From: G963664835 sp965220775
GTDB taxonomy: Bacteria; Chloroflexota; UBA6077; FW602-bin22; JBCLEL01
Assembly (NCBI GenBank): GCA_965220775.1
Contig: OZ244845.1
Coordinates: 1,984,001-2,048,000, forward strand
Direction: 5' to 3'
Length of the DNA stretch: 64,000 nt
The notes beneath the pieces were generated by a model, which saw only the letters and a list, made by a program, of their open reading frames with translations, searched no databases and was not told the origin of the DNA. Numbering within the stretch: position 1 is the first letter of the stretch; each line of letters opens with the position of its first letter. This document shows, piece after piece, positions 35,701 to 44,763 of the stretch. The position numbers and the translations under genes are program-made.

Positions 35701-37792
35701 GCACACCCTGTAGCAACCTTGGCTCGCGAAGCCCGCCCGGATCTGTGGAGTACCCGATCACGAACGTGGCCGCGCCGTCCGGTAAGCTCTCACCATCGAC
35801 CAACTCCAGGCCGCCAACGGGCGTGTCGATTGGGCCGATAACCGCCAAATCTGCGAGCAAGTCGATACCCTTTACAGGGACTTCGATGAACTCCGGACCG
35901 CCCGGGAATATGACCCGTACCCTGTCGAACGGCCAGACGACCTGTGCGTTCGCCACTACGTATCCATCCTCGATGAGCACTCCGCTGCCGCTGCGTGCGC
36001 CAGTCTCGACGCTTACGATCGATGGAGAAACCATATCTAGGATCTGTGCCGGCGTCAGACCCCCGGGCGACGGATCTTCAGCCGAGTCCGGTACCGAGGT
36101 GGGCGTTGCGTCGGGTTCCTCGGGTCGTGAATCTCGAGCCGCCTGAGTTAGAACCACCTCGGGGTCGGCAGCTTTTATTTCCAACACGTATCCGCCAGGA
36201 GCGTACCAAGAAGAGCGATTTACCGATGCGATGTGGCTCCCTGTTTCAGGGGCCTGGTAAAAGGTGGAAGATCCACTCCGGTGAACAATGCCGGTGCCTT
36301 TGGAATCGAAGACTATACGTCCGTTTCCGTCCAGGGGTCGGATGTTAAGGACACTGTCGAAAACGACAGATGTCTTTCTAACCTGAACCGTCTCGCCGTA
36401 GCTTAGATCGAGGACAAAGTAGTCGATGTCCCCTGGGAAGTCGATGCTCCCATATACGGTTTCACCCGCTTGAATTTGCCTGCCATCGTCCGAATCATGC
36501 AGGTATGACAGTGGATGACTGCTGGTCAGCGTGAGACTCTCCGGGCCTGCCACCGATTGACTTACGATCACAAAGTGAGGCTCGTCTTTCTCGATGATCA
36601 GCGAACCAGCCGCCGCGTCCGTTTTGTTTTTGGGGAGGATTAGCTTTGTCCCGCCAATAGAATCGACCACGCTCAACGTGCCGTCGTCTTCGCCCGTGAG
36701 TTCAAGTTCAATCGCGGTTCCCGGCATCTCGTTGATCACGTAGACACGCTGTGCCAAGAAGTGCTCCAACGCGAGTTCGTGACGAAGCTCTCCCCCTTCG
36801 AATGGGATGCGCCGGTCGCCCAACTTGAACGAATCCTCGCCGGCGATGATTTGCCGCACCCTCGGCAATATGTCGGCTGTTGATGCGGAGACTTCGTAGG
36901 GCGTTCCCTCCGGCCGGCGCCCGAGCACACCAACCACTTCGCCCCTCTCAGACACGAGTGCCCATCCGCTATATCGGCTCGCTGATTCCCCGTAGGCCAG
37001 AGACTTGGCCCTAGTGTGCACGAAAGTGATGCCTATGGCCCCAAAATCGCTGGCCCCACGGGCTGCCCTTGATTCGACTAATGGCTGACCAAAATCCTCC
37101 GGCTCTCCCGGGTACCCAATCACGAACACATCGGAGTCTTCCTCTGGGACCTCGCTGTCGGCCAACTCTACGCCGATGGTTGGAGAGTCGATCGGGCCGA
37201 GTACGGCCAAGTCTGATATGAAATCGAATCCCTTGACAGGTACTTCAAGAAACTCGGAACCGTCCGGCAACACGATTCTGACCTCTTCAAATGGCCAGAC
37301 GACCTCTGCGTTGGTCACTACGTAACCGCTTTCGATCAATACCCCGTTGCCCCTTCGCGCGGCCGTTTCGACAAATACGATTGATGAAGACACCTTGGCG
37401 GCGAGTTCAGCCGGCGTTGCCTGCGTCGGTGTCGCGGTAGAAGTCGGCTCAGGGGTGGGCGTGGGGGACGGCGTTGGCGTGGCCGTGGCGGTCGGGGTGG
37501 GCGTAGCCGTGGAAGTGGGCTCCTGCGTGGGAGTTAAGGTCGAGGATGGCGTAGCCGTCGACGTGGGTTCCGGCGTAGCGGTCAAGGTCGGCGTTTGCGT
37601 AGCCGTGGGGGTGGGTTCCGGTGTTGGTGTCGAGGTCGGCGTTACCGTAGGTGTGGAGGTGGGGTATGGCGTCGCGGTGGCGGTCAGTTCCTGGGTTGGT
37701 GTGGGTTGCGGACCGACACCACATCCCCATAGCAACGTAGCGACCAGCAGGCACAGCAACGCGGTCCATATGCGGTAGCCGTGCGTCAACAT
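32780..37792 (-). CDS. Giant lipoprotein with three trypsin-like/PPC modules, one with an intact triad
   Basis: About 1670 residues. Signal peptide and lipobox (TLLWGCG, Cys24), then a Thr/Pro linker of about 100 residues. Three S1C-plus-PPC modules start near 130, 585 and 1055. At the His site they read VTNAEVVWP, VANAQVVWP and LTTAHLVWP; at the Ser site RYSGWALVS, SQVGWVVVS and TGQSGGALVS. Only module 3 keeps His, Asp and Ser, so it alone should be proteolytic. Each PPC-like part has GxIDFPxD and FxxDLSxGE. A C-terminal domain from about 1494 is shared with the 30742 gene. I place the start at ATG 37792 behind GAGGAGGG; the frame is open 64 codons further but the signal peptide fixes it. 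Confidence 0.85.
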   Translation of the reverse strand: MLTHGYRIWTALLCLLVATLLWGCGVGPQPTPTQELTATATPYPTSTPTVTPTSTPTPEPTPTATQTPTLTATPEPTSTATPSSTLTPTQEPTSTATPTPTATATPTPSPTPTPEPTSTATPTQATPAELAAKVSSSIVFVETAARRGNGVLIESGYVVTNAEVVWPFEEVRIVLPDGSEFLEVPVKGFDFISDLAVLGPIDSPTIGVELADSEVPEEDSDVFVIGYPGEPEDFGQPLVESRAARGASDFGAIGITFVHTRAKSLAYGESASRYSGWALVSERGEVVGVLGRRPEGTPYEVSASTADILPRVRQIIAGEDSFKLGDRRIPFEGGELRHELALEHFLAQRVYVINEMPGTAIELELTGEDDGTLSVVDSIGGTKLILPKNKTDAAAGSLIIEKDEPHFVIVSQSVAGPESLTLTSSHPLSYLHDSDDGRQIQAGETVYGSIDFPGDIDYFVLDLSYGETVQVRKTSVVFDSVLNIRPLDGNGRIVFDSKGTGIVHRSGSSTFYQAPETGSHIASVNRSSWYAPGGYVLEIKAADPEVVLTQAARDSRPEEPDATPTSVPDSAEDPSPGGLTPAQILDMVSPSIVSVETGARSGSGVLIEDGYVVANAQVVWPFDRVRVIFPGGPEFIEVPVKGIDLLADLAVIGPIDTPVGGLELVDGESLPDGAATFVIGYSTDPGGLREPRLLQGVLHHVIDFGNTGISDLRVGTGGERSQVGWVVVSESGDVIGVLGQHYDQGLLDLAASSSDILPRARQLIAGGDPSQLGNRSIPHKGAMLRHEVTLEHFLAQRAYVINELPGTEIDIQVTGDEEGQLAVVDPLGRAVLVSPKYQGDNLSSSAIIGRDEPHFLVLDRRAEGRADLVLTGSHRLIPLPDPDDGRRFQVGSSIRGNIDFPGDIDYFIFDLSEGETVEVVLGSAILDTFLNIYPMGDDGQITFGVNGEVILFRSDAITVYQAPYTGSYFAIVARISKGAPAGYVLSLKSASPELALTYTARAAGVREPEADSTPTREPTVTPTPEPTATPTPEPTAATTPEPTPSRPAGPLTSQEIFDEIAPSVVRIERAAVTGTGLLIEGGYVLTTAHLVWPQDTMRVVFPDGAEFPEVPVVGIDLLTDIAVLGPIDTPERELELVDGESLPIGSETFLIGYAIGKGEYDRPAISRGVLARVEEVETVGITYLLSDADSTTGQSGGALVSDRGEIIGIYGFRLRDRTLGVAGSSTDFLPIVRQIISGEDPSELGDRTIPRKGGALRHEMELAHLWAQSSYVIDELPGTVIDIEFSGDNDAVLIVKDPIGGELANLTSNKSGVVSATIPIEYDGPHFLFVESRTLSAGNFTVSSSHRLIRVRDPDDGTVIQVGGTVRGHIDFPEDSEFYFIDLSEGEVIEITSSSILADTGLAIYYPGAGDAQIIVDDNSGGGLFGFDPKIVYRAPHTGRFTVLLIDSIRDAPGGYVITVEAADPDAELTQRTRADVIREANATPTPSTDSAFGLAELKSAFADLPDFLPELDPAVAGVSIETLGFERRFVTDLAVFGTLDPFQLILGASGALTDAEARDLDSQLASARVLADVAQAFGGEEGEHPQGAVLQDSGALQVQNVGEKSVGAYWDISVEGIRIRTEVIMFRRGDLFGVVYSYYDLDRGTVVPVQELASALDRKMIEFMKTKEP

Positions 37793-37987
37793 GAAAGGCC
37801 CTCCTCGGATCGCGACGATCGCCGAGTGCAGCAAACTTAAGTCTACCAGTGCAAGAGAAGGACTCGCCAAGACGCAAGGCCGGCCGACAGGTGGCGACAT
37901 TTCGAAGGCCCGACGAAATCTGTGCTTGTTGCTTATTTGACCCCGCCGCGCAGGCTGCGGGTTGAAATCCGCGTCCATCCCCACTGT

Positions 37988-39859
37988 TTAGCGAGCCGAA
38001 TCCGTTTCATAGTGCATCGCCTGCATTCGGTACATCTTTGCGTATCTACCATTTCGAGAGAGTAGCTCGGCGTGGCTGCCGGACTCGATGATTCTCCCGT
38101 CATCTAGAACCATAATGTGGTCGGCAACGTGGACGGTCGAGAACCGATGGCTGATGATCAGCGCGGTCTTGCCGGCGACCAACTGGCGAAAATGGCGAAA
38201 CAACTCATGCTCTGCCTCGGCGTCCAGTGCAGCGGTAGGTTCATCGAGGATTACAAATGCCGCGTCCCGCATGAAGCTGCGCGCCATCGCAACCTTTTGC
38301 CACTCGCCGCCTGACAACTCAACCCCACCTTCGAACATCCGCGTGAGTTGGGTATCGTAGCCGTGTTCTAGTTTCGCAGCTATCTCGTCCGCGCCGGCCC
38401 ACTCTGCCGCCATCTCGACGCTGCGCTCGGATCTCGTAGCCGTTGTACCAACGCTTATGTTCTCACCCAGGGTTAGAGCAAATCGGGCGAAGTCTTGGTA
38501 AACGACCGATATCCGTCGGCGCAGAGAACCGACGTCGTAAGACTGGATCGGCGCTCCATCTATCAGGATCTCTCCGCCAGTAGGGTCGTACATGCGCGTC
38601 AAGAGCTTTACCAGTGTGCTCTTGCCGGCGCCGTTCGGGCCAACGATCGCGGTGATCTGTCCGGCCGGTAGTCGCGCTGTCACGTCAACCAAGACATCTT
38701 GGACCGACTCGGGATACCTGAACGACGCGCCACGGAACTCAACGCCCTCGTTGAGCTGGGCCGGCGCCGGCAGACTTCGGTCATTAGGCGCCATCGAGAG
38801 CTCGGGTTCGGTGTCTTCGTCGAAACCCACCAGGGCGCGCAAATGCAGAAACGAGTCGTAAGTATCGCCAAACCATCCGACAAGAGTCAACAGCCTTGAC
38901 TCAGCCTGGATGACTATGTTCAGGTACAGAGCCACGTCGCCCAAAGTCAGCCGTCCCGCGCTCGACTGTGATGCCACGTAGAAAAATCCAAACGCCAAAA
39001 CAAGCGCATAGAGACCCGTGAATAGGAGTGTCGTGCGCAGCTGGAGAAAATGAAGACTATTGAGTTGGCCGATAGCGATCACGCTATGTGTTCGAAACCT
39101 GCGAATGAAGAATTCACCAAGGTTGAATACGCGTACTTCCTTGGCAAGGTCAGGAGCCGTAGCTACCCTGGTGCAGTAATCCATCTCCCGAGATTCGCGA
39201 GAGCGGTTCAATGCCGTGGACCACATTGAACTTGTCAGGCGTTCCTGTGAAAGTAAGTGAAGACAGCCTGCAAGCACCAGAGCGATCGGAATCAGCACGT
39301 GCAGGTTCCCAAGCAAAATCAACATACCGGCCAGCGTAATCAGTCTCCCCGAGCCATGCGGCAGGCTTGTGAACAAGAACGGCAAATAATACGCGTTATC
39401 CTGCAAAACGGGGAGTTCATCCTGAAAAGTCGGCCGCTCGATTTTTTGAAGGCCCGTGAGGCGCCTGCCTCCCTCCATCAGGCGATGATCCACGGCCGCC
39501 ACGGCGCGCGCTTCAAACCATGTGGCGAGCGATCGGTGGATCGGTTCGACAGCTTCAAGCACGACTAGGACTAATACGTAAACGATGGCCAAGTTGACAG
39601 CGGTGGCGATATCCGGCTGTCCGCCTGCGTCACCCGCCAAGTTGTCGACCACAAGCTTCGCAAACCACACCTGACCGATAGGCAGGAGCGATGCGACCGC
39701 AACTAGCGCCACGTTCGCCGCTGCGGCGCGAGGCGAAGCCGCAACGATCATTTCCATCCCACTCGCCAAGACGCGGAAAATGCGCGACGCGATGGTCAAG
39801 TATGACCGAGCTTTCGTCAGCTTCGCCCGCACGAACTTATTGTCCTCGAGTGGGCTCAT
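37988..39859 (-). CDS. ABC exporter half-transporter (permease-ATPase fusion), subunit B
   Basis: A 623-residue type IV ABC exporter: about 330 residues with six transmembrane helices, then an ATPase with Walker A GPNGAGKSTLVK, signature LSGGEWQKVAMAR, Walker B FVILDEPTAALD and switch ISHRFSTV. Its ATG shares one base with the TGA of the next gene upstream, of equal length, so the two form a heterodimer. It lies 195 bases upstream of the giant lipoprotein gene on the same strand and could share its transcript. Substrate unknown; there is no peptidase C39 domain. Confidence 0.88.
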   Translation of the reverse strand: MSPLEDNKFVRAKLTKARSYLTIASRIFRVLASGMEMIVAASPRAAAANVALVAVASLLPIGQVWFAKLVVDNLAGDAGGQPDIATAVNLAIVYVLVLVVLEAVEPIHRSLATWFEARAVAAVDHRLMEGGRRLTGLQKIERPTFQDELPVLQDNAYYLPFLFTSLPHGSGRLITLAGMLILLGNLHVLIPIALVLAGCLHLLSQERLTSSMWSTALNRSRESREMDYCTRVATAPDLAKEVRVFNLGEFFIRRFRTHSVIAIGQLNSLHFLQLRTTLLFTGLYALVLAFGFFYVASQSSAGRLTLGDVALYLNIVIQAESRLLTLVGWFGDTYDSFLHLRALVGFDEDTEPELSMAPNDRSLPAPAQLNEGVEFRGASFRYPESVQDVLVDVTARLPAGQITAIVGPNGAGKSTLVKLLTRMYDPTGGEILIDGAPIQSYDVGSLRRRISVVYQDFARFALTLGENISVGTTATRSERSVEMAAEWAGADEIAAKLEHGYDTQLTRMFEGGVELSGGEWQKVAMARSFMRDAAFVILDEPTAALDAEAEHELFRHFRQLVAGKTALIISHRFSTVHVADHIMVLDDGRIIESGSHAELLSRNGRYAKMYRMQAMHYETDSAR

Positions 39860-41730
39860 CAGTGACTCGGCTCGGCTTGATTGCCAAGGTAGTTTTGCTG
39901 TTGGAGCCTGAACAGGCGCGCATAGGTGCCACCTCCGGCCATCAATTCAGTGTGACTTCCCTCTTCCTCGATACCTCCATTCGCCAAGAATAGGATGCGG
40001 TCCGCCATTTGCACCGTGGAGAATCTATGGCTGATCAGAAGGGTTGTCCGGCCTTTCGTCAGCTCGTGGAAACGCAGGTAAAGGCTGTACTCGGACTCAA
40101 CATCGAGAGCGGCCGTTGGCTCGTCGAGCACCAGAATCTGACTATCCCTCATGAAGGCGCGGGCCAATGCGAGCTTCTGCCACTCTCCAACTGACAGTTC
40201 GCGACCTCCGAACTCACGGCCAAGTCTGGTTTTTAGGCCATTCGGCAGGTCGCGGATCAATTCCGAGGCGTCGGCTCTTGAGGCAGCTTCGAGGATGTGC
40301 TCAACGTCTTGGAGTTCTTCAACCTGGCCAAAGCCGATATTGTCCTCCACCGACAATTCGTAACGGCCGAAGTCTTGAAATATAACCCCCATCTCCCGCC
40401 GCAGATCGTCAAGGTCATAATCGCGCAGGTCCACGTCGTCCAACAGAATACGGCCATCGGTCGGATCGTACATCCGGAGCAGCAGCTTCACAGCGGTAGT
40501 CTTGCCCGCGCCATTCTGTCCCACCAGCGCAAGGCACTCGCCGGGCGAGAACGAAAAGGAAAGCTCACTGAGCACAGGCGTATCGGATCCTGGGTATGAG
40601 AATGTAACTTTATCGAACACGATTCCCTTCCGAATGGGTCGCGGTGCTGGCAACGGTTTGCGAGATACCGGCAGATCCGGCGGCGCACTTAGGATTCGGT
40701 GGACAGAAGGCAGGAAGACAAACGCATTTGGCAAGAACCCAAGACTTCTCCCTAGCTCCAGTAGGTGAATCTGCAACATCGTCACCGCGCCACCGTAGAG
40801 CGCGAGATCGCCAATCGGACGCCCACCCCAGCCGATCAGCCATACTACGTAAATGTAGACTGCACCCCCAGCTATAGAGGAGAGTACGGTGGCCGCCGTT
40901 ATGGACACCGTCGACCGTTTTCGCAAACTGTCGAGCATGCTTGTCGTCCGCGCGAAGATGGCGTCGTAGCGTCGTGCGAGAAACGAGCCCATGTCGTATA
41001 GCCGCACGTCCTTTGCGGGTGGCGCCGTAAGAAGCAAATCACGGCTATACTCAAGGCGACGCGCATCTGGGGTCTGCCCGTAGAGTGCACCACCTGTTCG
41101 CATCAGGAAGACATAGTGTTGGGCAATCTGCGGCAAAGCGACTAACACCAGCAATATTGGAACCAGGAAATGCAATCCGCCCAGCACCACCAGTAACGCG
41201 ATTACGGTCACTAGGGACACTACAGCTTCTGCGCCGAAATACATCAGTTCTAGACCGCTCTGCGTTCCACCGCCGCGCGCTCGCATCAGGTCGTCGGCAA
41301 AGTCAGGGTCCTCGAAACGAGCTAGGCCCCGCCAGCGGTTAGCGGCGAGAATTAGCTGCTCGCCCACAAAAATGTTTATCCTGTCCCCGGCCATGCCATG
41401 CAAAGTAAGGGCGAGTGGACGGATGAGTTGGCTAGCGGCCAAAACCACAGCCGCCAAGGAGATCCATACCTCCAATGAGAAATGTGCGACGACAGGTTGA
41501 GGCGCTGTGGCTAGGCCCGATCGCAAGGCCAAACTGTCGAGTATGGTCTTCGAAAGTATCAGCATTACCGGGGCAAAAAGGGCCTCCAGCCCAATCAACA
41601 AAAGTATGCCGATCAACAGACGTGGACTCGCGCGCCAGGTCAGCCAAAGAGCGAGCCTAAGAAACTTAAGCGTCTGCTTCACTCGACGGTCGAGTGACCG
41701 TTCCGCATCCCAATCGGAGCTCAAAGCCAC
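39859..41730 (-). CDS. ABC exporter half-transporter, subunit A
   Basis: A 623-residue partner of the 37988 gene with the same layout. Walker A GQNGAGKTTAVK, signature LSVGEWQKLALAR (V for the usual second G), Walker B ILVLDEPTAALD, switch ISHRFSTV. Both ATP sites of the pair seem usable. GTG at 41730 abuts GGGAGG, while a TTG two codons later has the better 5-base spacing, so the true start may be 41724. First gene of the block that continues into the lipoproteins. Confidence 0.87.
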   Translation of the reverse strand: MALSSDWDAERSLDRRVKQTLKFLRLALWLTWRASPRLLIGILLLIGLEALFAPVMLILSKTILDSLALRSGLATAPQPVVAHFSLEVWISLAAVVLAASQLIRPLALTLHGMAGDRINIFVGEQLILAANRWRGLARFEDPDFADDLMRARGGGTQSGLELMYFGAEAVVSLVTVIALLVVLGGLHFLVPILLVLVALPQIAQHYVFLMRTGGALYGQTPDARRLEYSRDLLLTAPPAKDVRLYDMGSFLARRYDAIFARTTSMLDSLRKRSTVSITAATVLSSIAGGAVYIYVVWLIGWGGRPIGDLALYGGAVTMLQIHLLELGRSLGFLPNAFVFLPSVHRILSAPPDLPVSRKPLPAPRPIRKGIVFDKVTFSYPGSDTPVLSELSFSFSPGECLALVGQNGAGKTTAVKLLLRMYDPTDGRILLDDVDLRDYDLDDLRREMGVIFQDFGRYELSVEDNIGFGQVEELQDVEHILEAASRADASELIRDLPNGLKTRLGREFGGRELSVGEWQKLALARAFMRDSQILVLDEPTAALDVESEYSLYLRFHELTKGRTTLLISHRFSTVQMADRILFLANGGIEEEGSHTELMAGGGTYARLFRLQQQNYLGNQAEPSH

Positions 41731-42307
41731 CTCCCTGTCGCCGGAGCAGAACTTACGCTATTCACGTCACACATTCGGGTATGAATTCATCTCAAGTGTC
41801 TTGGCTCACAACAATCAGATAGCGACAAACCTCATTGCAGCCGGCGATCGCTTCGCCCCCAATTCCGCCCTGAGTTTGAAGGGTCCCACCTATCAGGTCC
41901 CAGACCCTCATCTCTCAGGCCCGTGGATCGTTCCTAATCAAGAGCGGGTTCGAGTCCTCCACGGTGCCGGCCATCGCCCCTGGAGACCTACCATCATTAC
42001 ACTCGCCGTATCCGGCAACGCCTTCGCCCGTCTCGAACTTCACGAAGACCCATGGCCGCCAGCCGGCGTCCACCGAAAGTGTGTCGATGCGTGCGATCTT
42101 CGTACAACGCTCCCTCATTATGTACCCAAACTAGGTTACGAGGGCGCGAATCTTCTGCGTCGAATGAAATGTTAGAGGTTTGCTCGGTTCAGGTATCATA
42201 TCTACTGCGCGTCACTGAGTCCGGGGCGGTATCCCCATCCATCCAACTCAGTCACGAAGAACCGCATCCGCATCGGAATAGTCAATTCAGTTCCCGGAGG
42301 TCCGGCG
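41731..42307. other. Intergenic region with a gene remnant and the malate synthase promoter
   Basis: About 580 bases between the divergent ABC pair and malate synthase. It holds the decayed enolase-superfamily fragment listed separately. The last 130 bases should carry the promoter for the malate synthase gene, which has a GGAGG site at 42296. Confidence 0.6.
41830..42103 (-). pseudogene. Decayed 5' fragment of a mandelate racemase-like gene
   Basis: The minus strand encodes IDTLSVDAGWRPWVFVKFET and GYGECNDGRSP, closely matching the N-terminus of the intact gene at 24805-25992. The ancestral ATG is ACG here (same GGAGCGTT context upstream). An in-frame TGA replaces the Tyr codon after NDPRA, yet similarity continues past it (EMRVWDLIGG, GGIGGEAIAG) to about 41830 and then stops. 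So start, frame and the rest of the gene are lost: the copy is dead. Confidence 0.85.
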
Positions 42308-43909
42308 ATGACAGTTAGCGAGACCATCTCGATTAGAGGCCCCGTCCACGATGGGTTCAACGAAATCCTCACACCGGCGGCGCTAGAGTTCGTAGCGAAT
42401 CTTCAAAGGAAGTTCGGTCCGGCCAGGGAGGAGTTGCTGGCAAAGAGGGTTGAACGTCAGAATGCCTTGGATCAAGGCGCCAAGCTTGACTTCCTCCCGG
42501 AGACCGCCCATCTCCGAGCCGGCGACTGGCAGGTGGCGCCGGCACCTCCGGATCTCCTCGACCGCCGGGTCGAAATCACCGGGCCCGTCGATCGAAAGAT
42601 GATCATCAACGCCCTCAACTCAGGGGCGAAGGTGTTCATGGCCGATTTCGAGGACGCCAACTCCCCAACTTGGACCAACGTTATCGAGGGCCAGATCAAC
42701 CTCGTTGACGCGATTGAGCGCTCGATTGAGTTTCTCAACCCGGATGGCAGAGTGTACCGGCTCAATCAAGATGTGGCGACGCTGCTCGTTCGGCCTCGGG
42801 GCTGGCACCTGCCAGAGAACCACGTGGTTGTCGACGGTGCCCCCATTTCGGCCAGCTTGCTCGATTTTGGTCTCTACTTTTTCCACAATGCGAGGAAGTT
42901 GGTCGACGCGGGAACTGGCCCCTATTTCTATCTGCCCAAGCTGCAAAGCCATCTTGAGGCGCGTCTATGGAACGACGTATTCGTTTTTGCACAGGACCAA
43001 CTGGGGATCAGCCAAGGCACAATCAAAGCAACCGTTCTCGTCGAAACTATCCTCGCCGCATTCGAGATGGAAGAGATTCTCTACGAGCTCAGGGAACACT
43101 CAGCCGGCCTGAACGCCGGCCGATGGGATTTCATATTCAGCATCATCAAGACCTTCCGCCACGATAAGAGTGCCATACTGCCGGACCGCGCTCAGGTCAC
43201 GATGGCGGTGCCATTTATGCGCGCCTACACCAACCTGCTCGTCAAAACCTGCCACCGCCGAGGTGCCCACGCCATAGGCGGAATGGCCGCCTTCATCCCA
43301 AGTCGTAGAGACGCCAAGGTAAACGAGGTCGCGTTGGCCAAGGTGCGCGATGACAAGCTTCGCGAATCCGGCGACGGTTTCGACGGCACCTGGGTTGCTC
43401 ATCCCGATCTCGTGCCGGTGGCCGAAGAGATATTTTCCGGCGTCTTGGGCGACCGGCCAAACCAGGTCGAGAGGCTCCGCGAGGACGTCGGCACCGCCGC
43501 GAACGACCTTCTCGACTTCGCGATCGACAGTGGGTCCGTCAGCGAAGAGGGGTTGCGCAGCAACATCACTGTCGCCATCCTCTACATCGAATCCTGGTTG
43601 CGTGGCGTTGGTGCGGCCGCACTTTTCAATCTGATGGAAGACGCGGCGACTGCCGAAATCTCCAGGTCACAGGTCTGGCAGTGGATTCGCTACGGTGTCT
43701 GCCTGAAGGAAGGCCCCCAGATAACGCAGGAGTTGGTTGAGCAGTACTTGGGCGAGGAGTTGGAGAAGATTCGTGCGTTCCTAGGTCCTGCTAGCTATGC
43801 CAAGGGCCGCTTCGACGAGGCGGTCGATCTTTTCAAGCAGGTATCGTTGGCACAGGAATACGAAGAGTTCCTTACACTGCCGGCCTATCGCCTCATAGCA
43901 TCCGATTAA
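42308..43909 (+). CDS. aceB: Malate synthase A
   Basis: A 533-residue malate synthase of the A type, condensing glyoxylate with acetyl-CoA. Visible are the ADFEDANSPTW motif, RPRGWHLPE (catalytic Arg), VETILAAFEMEEI (Mg-binding Glu), the family signature HSAGLNAGRWDFIFS (Asp) and the base in EDAATAEISRSQVWQW. GGAGG 7 bases before ATG. No isocitrate lyase is in the window, so glyoxylate may come from the glyoxylate shunt elsewhere or from glycine oxidase-type reactions. Confidence 0.93.
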   Translation: MTVSETISIRGPVHDGFNEILTPAALEFVANLQRKFGPAREELLAKRVERQNALDQGAKLDFLPETAHLRAGDWQVAPAPPDLLDRRVEITGPVDRKMIINALNSGAKVFMADFEDANSPTWTNVIEGQINLVDAIERSIEFLNPDGRVYRLNQDVATLLVRPRGWHLPENHVVVDGAPISASLLDFGLYFFHNARKLVDAGTGPYFYLPKLQSHLEARLWNDVFVFAQDQLGISQGTIKATVLVETILAAFEMEEILYELREHSAGLNAGRWDFIFSIIKTFRHDKSAILPDRAQVTMAVPFMRAYTNLLVKTCHRRGAHAIGGMAAFIPSRRDAKVNEVALAKVRDDKLRESGDGFDGTWVAHPDLVPVAEEIFSGVLGDRPNQVERLREDVGTAANDLLDFAIDSGSVSEEGLRSNITVAILYIESWLRGVGAAALFNLMEDAATAEISRSQVWQWIRYGVCLKEGPQITQELVEQYLGEELEKIRAFLGPASYAKGRFDEAVDLFKQVSLAQEYEEFLTLPAYRLIASD

Positions 43910-44067
43910 GTTGCGTTATAGATCCAAACGGGGCCGCATGAGAGGCCGACGCCCCGATTCTCTGTAGGGTCGACTCGCGAATCGCCGGTGGGATGCGGGG
44001 AGTCGACAAACCCTCGCCCGCCTCGACATACCGGCTGTAGCGGACATCCGCCCCGTGCCGGCTCCGA

Positions 44068-44655
44068 TCAGTCGTCCGACTCCAGCCGGCCGGCCCGTCC
44101 CAGTATCGACCAGAAGGCACGGTCCGCGTTGTGTACTATCGTGTTCTCCAGGCCGCGCACGACCAACTCACCCTCGCCCGAATGGCATCCGGCCGCGTGA
44201 GCGACCGCTTCCGGCAGACCCACCGTAAGCGCGAGGTGCACACCGTACGCCGGATGGCGGATCGCCGGAAACCCGGAGCCCGCCGGGTTCGTCTTCCATC
44301 TCGCTTGGTTTGAGGGGCTAAACTCGAACGGCTTGCCCACGTCGTGACAGAGGGCAGACGCGATCAGCAGGTCGCGATCGATTCCCACGCCACCGACGAC
44401 CCGTTCCAGCTCGTCCGCCAGCCCCAACGCCATTCTGGTCACGCCGCGGATGTGGTCTGACTGCGTACCTTCGAGCATCGCCGGCGTGTCCGGATTCCCG
44501 GACGCTCGTATCTGGTCTATGCTCGTGAACTCTGTCTGTGACAATCCCAATGCCCACGCGTCCACGACCTTGCCGCGTAGAACCTCGTCCTGGATTTCAA
44601 AAACCTCCGGCAAACTGCGACATACGCCGGCTTTCAGTTCATCTAGACTTGTCAT
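44068..44655 (-). CDS. HD-domain phosphohydrolase
   Basis: A 195-residue protein with the metal-binding HD pattern: DHIRGVTRMAL (first His), SALCHDVGKPFEF (HD), RHPAYGVHLAL (His) and VHNADRAFW (Asp). HD proteins cleave phosphate esters of nucleotides or act on second messengers; the substrate here is unknown. AAGGAG is 8 bases before the ATG. It ends next to malate synthase (convergent), with the insertion element directly upstream. Confidence 0.83.
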   Translation of the reverse strand: MTSLDELKAGVCRSLPEVFEIQDEVLRGKVVDAWALGLSQTEFTSIDQIRASGNPDTPAMLEGTQSDHIRGVTRMALGLADELERVVGGVGIDRDLLIASALCHDVGKPFEFSPSNQARWKTNPAGSGFPAIRHPAYGVHLALTVGLPEAVAHAAGCHSGEGELVVRGLENTIVHNADRAFWSILGRAGRLESDD

Positions 44656-44763
44656 CTTTAGCTACTCCTTAACATTGGTAGGTAAATTGATGTTACGTGG
44701 CTTAGATAGTGCCTCGGAATCCCGCAAGTCTCCCGTATCGTCATTACTATGAAAATACGCGGT

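Noticed and set aside
41945..41965. tRNA-like GGGTTCGAGTCCTCC string
   Set aside because: It lies within the enolase-superfamily remnant, and no acceptor stem or anticodon arm can be built around it.
43928..43966. Possible terminator hairpin after malate synthase
   Set aside because: A CGGGGC/GCCCCG pairing exists but has no T-run and a long loop, so it is not a convincing intrinsic terminator.
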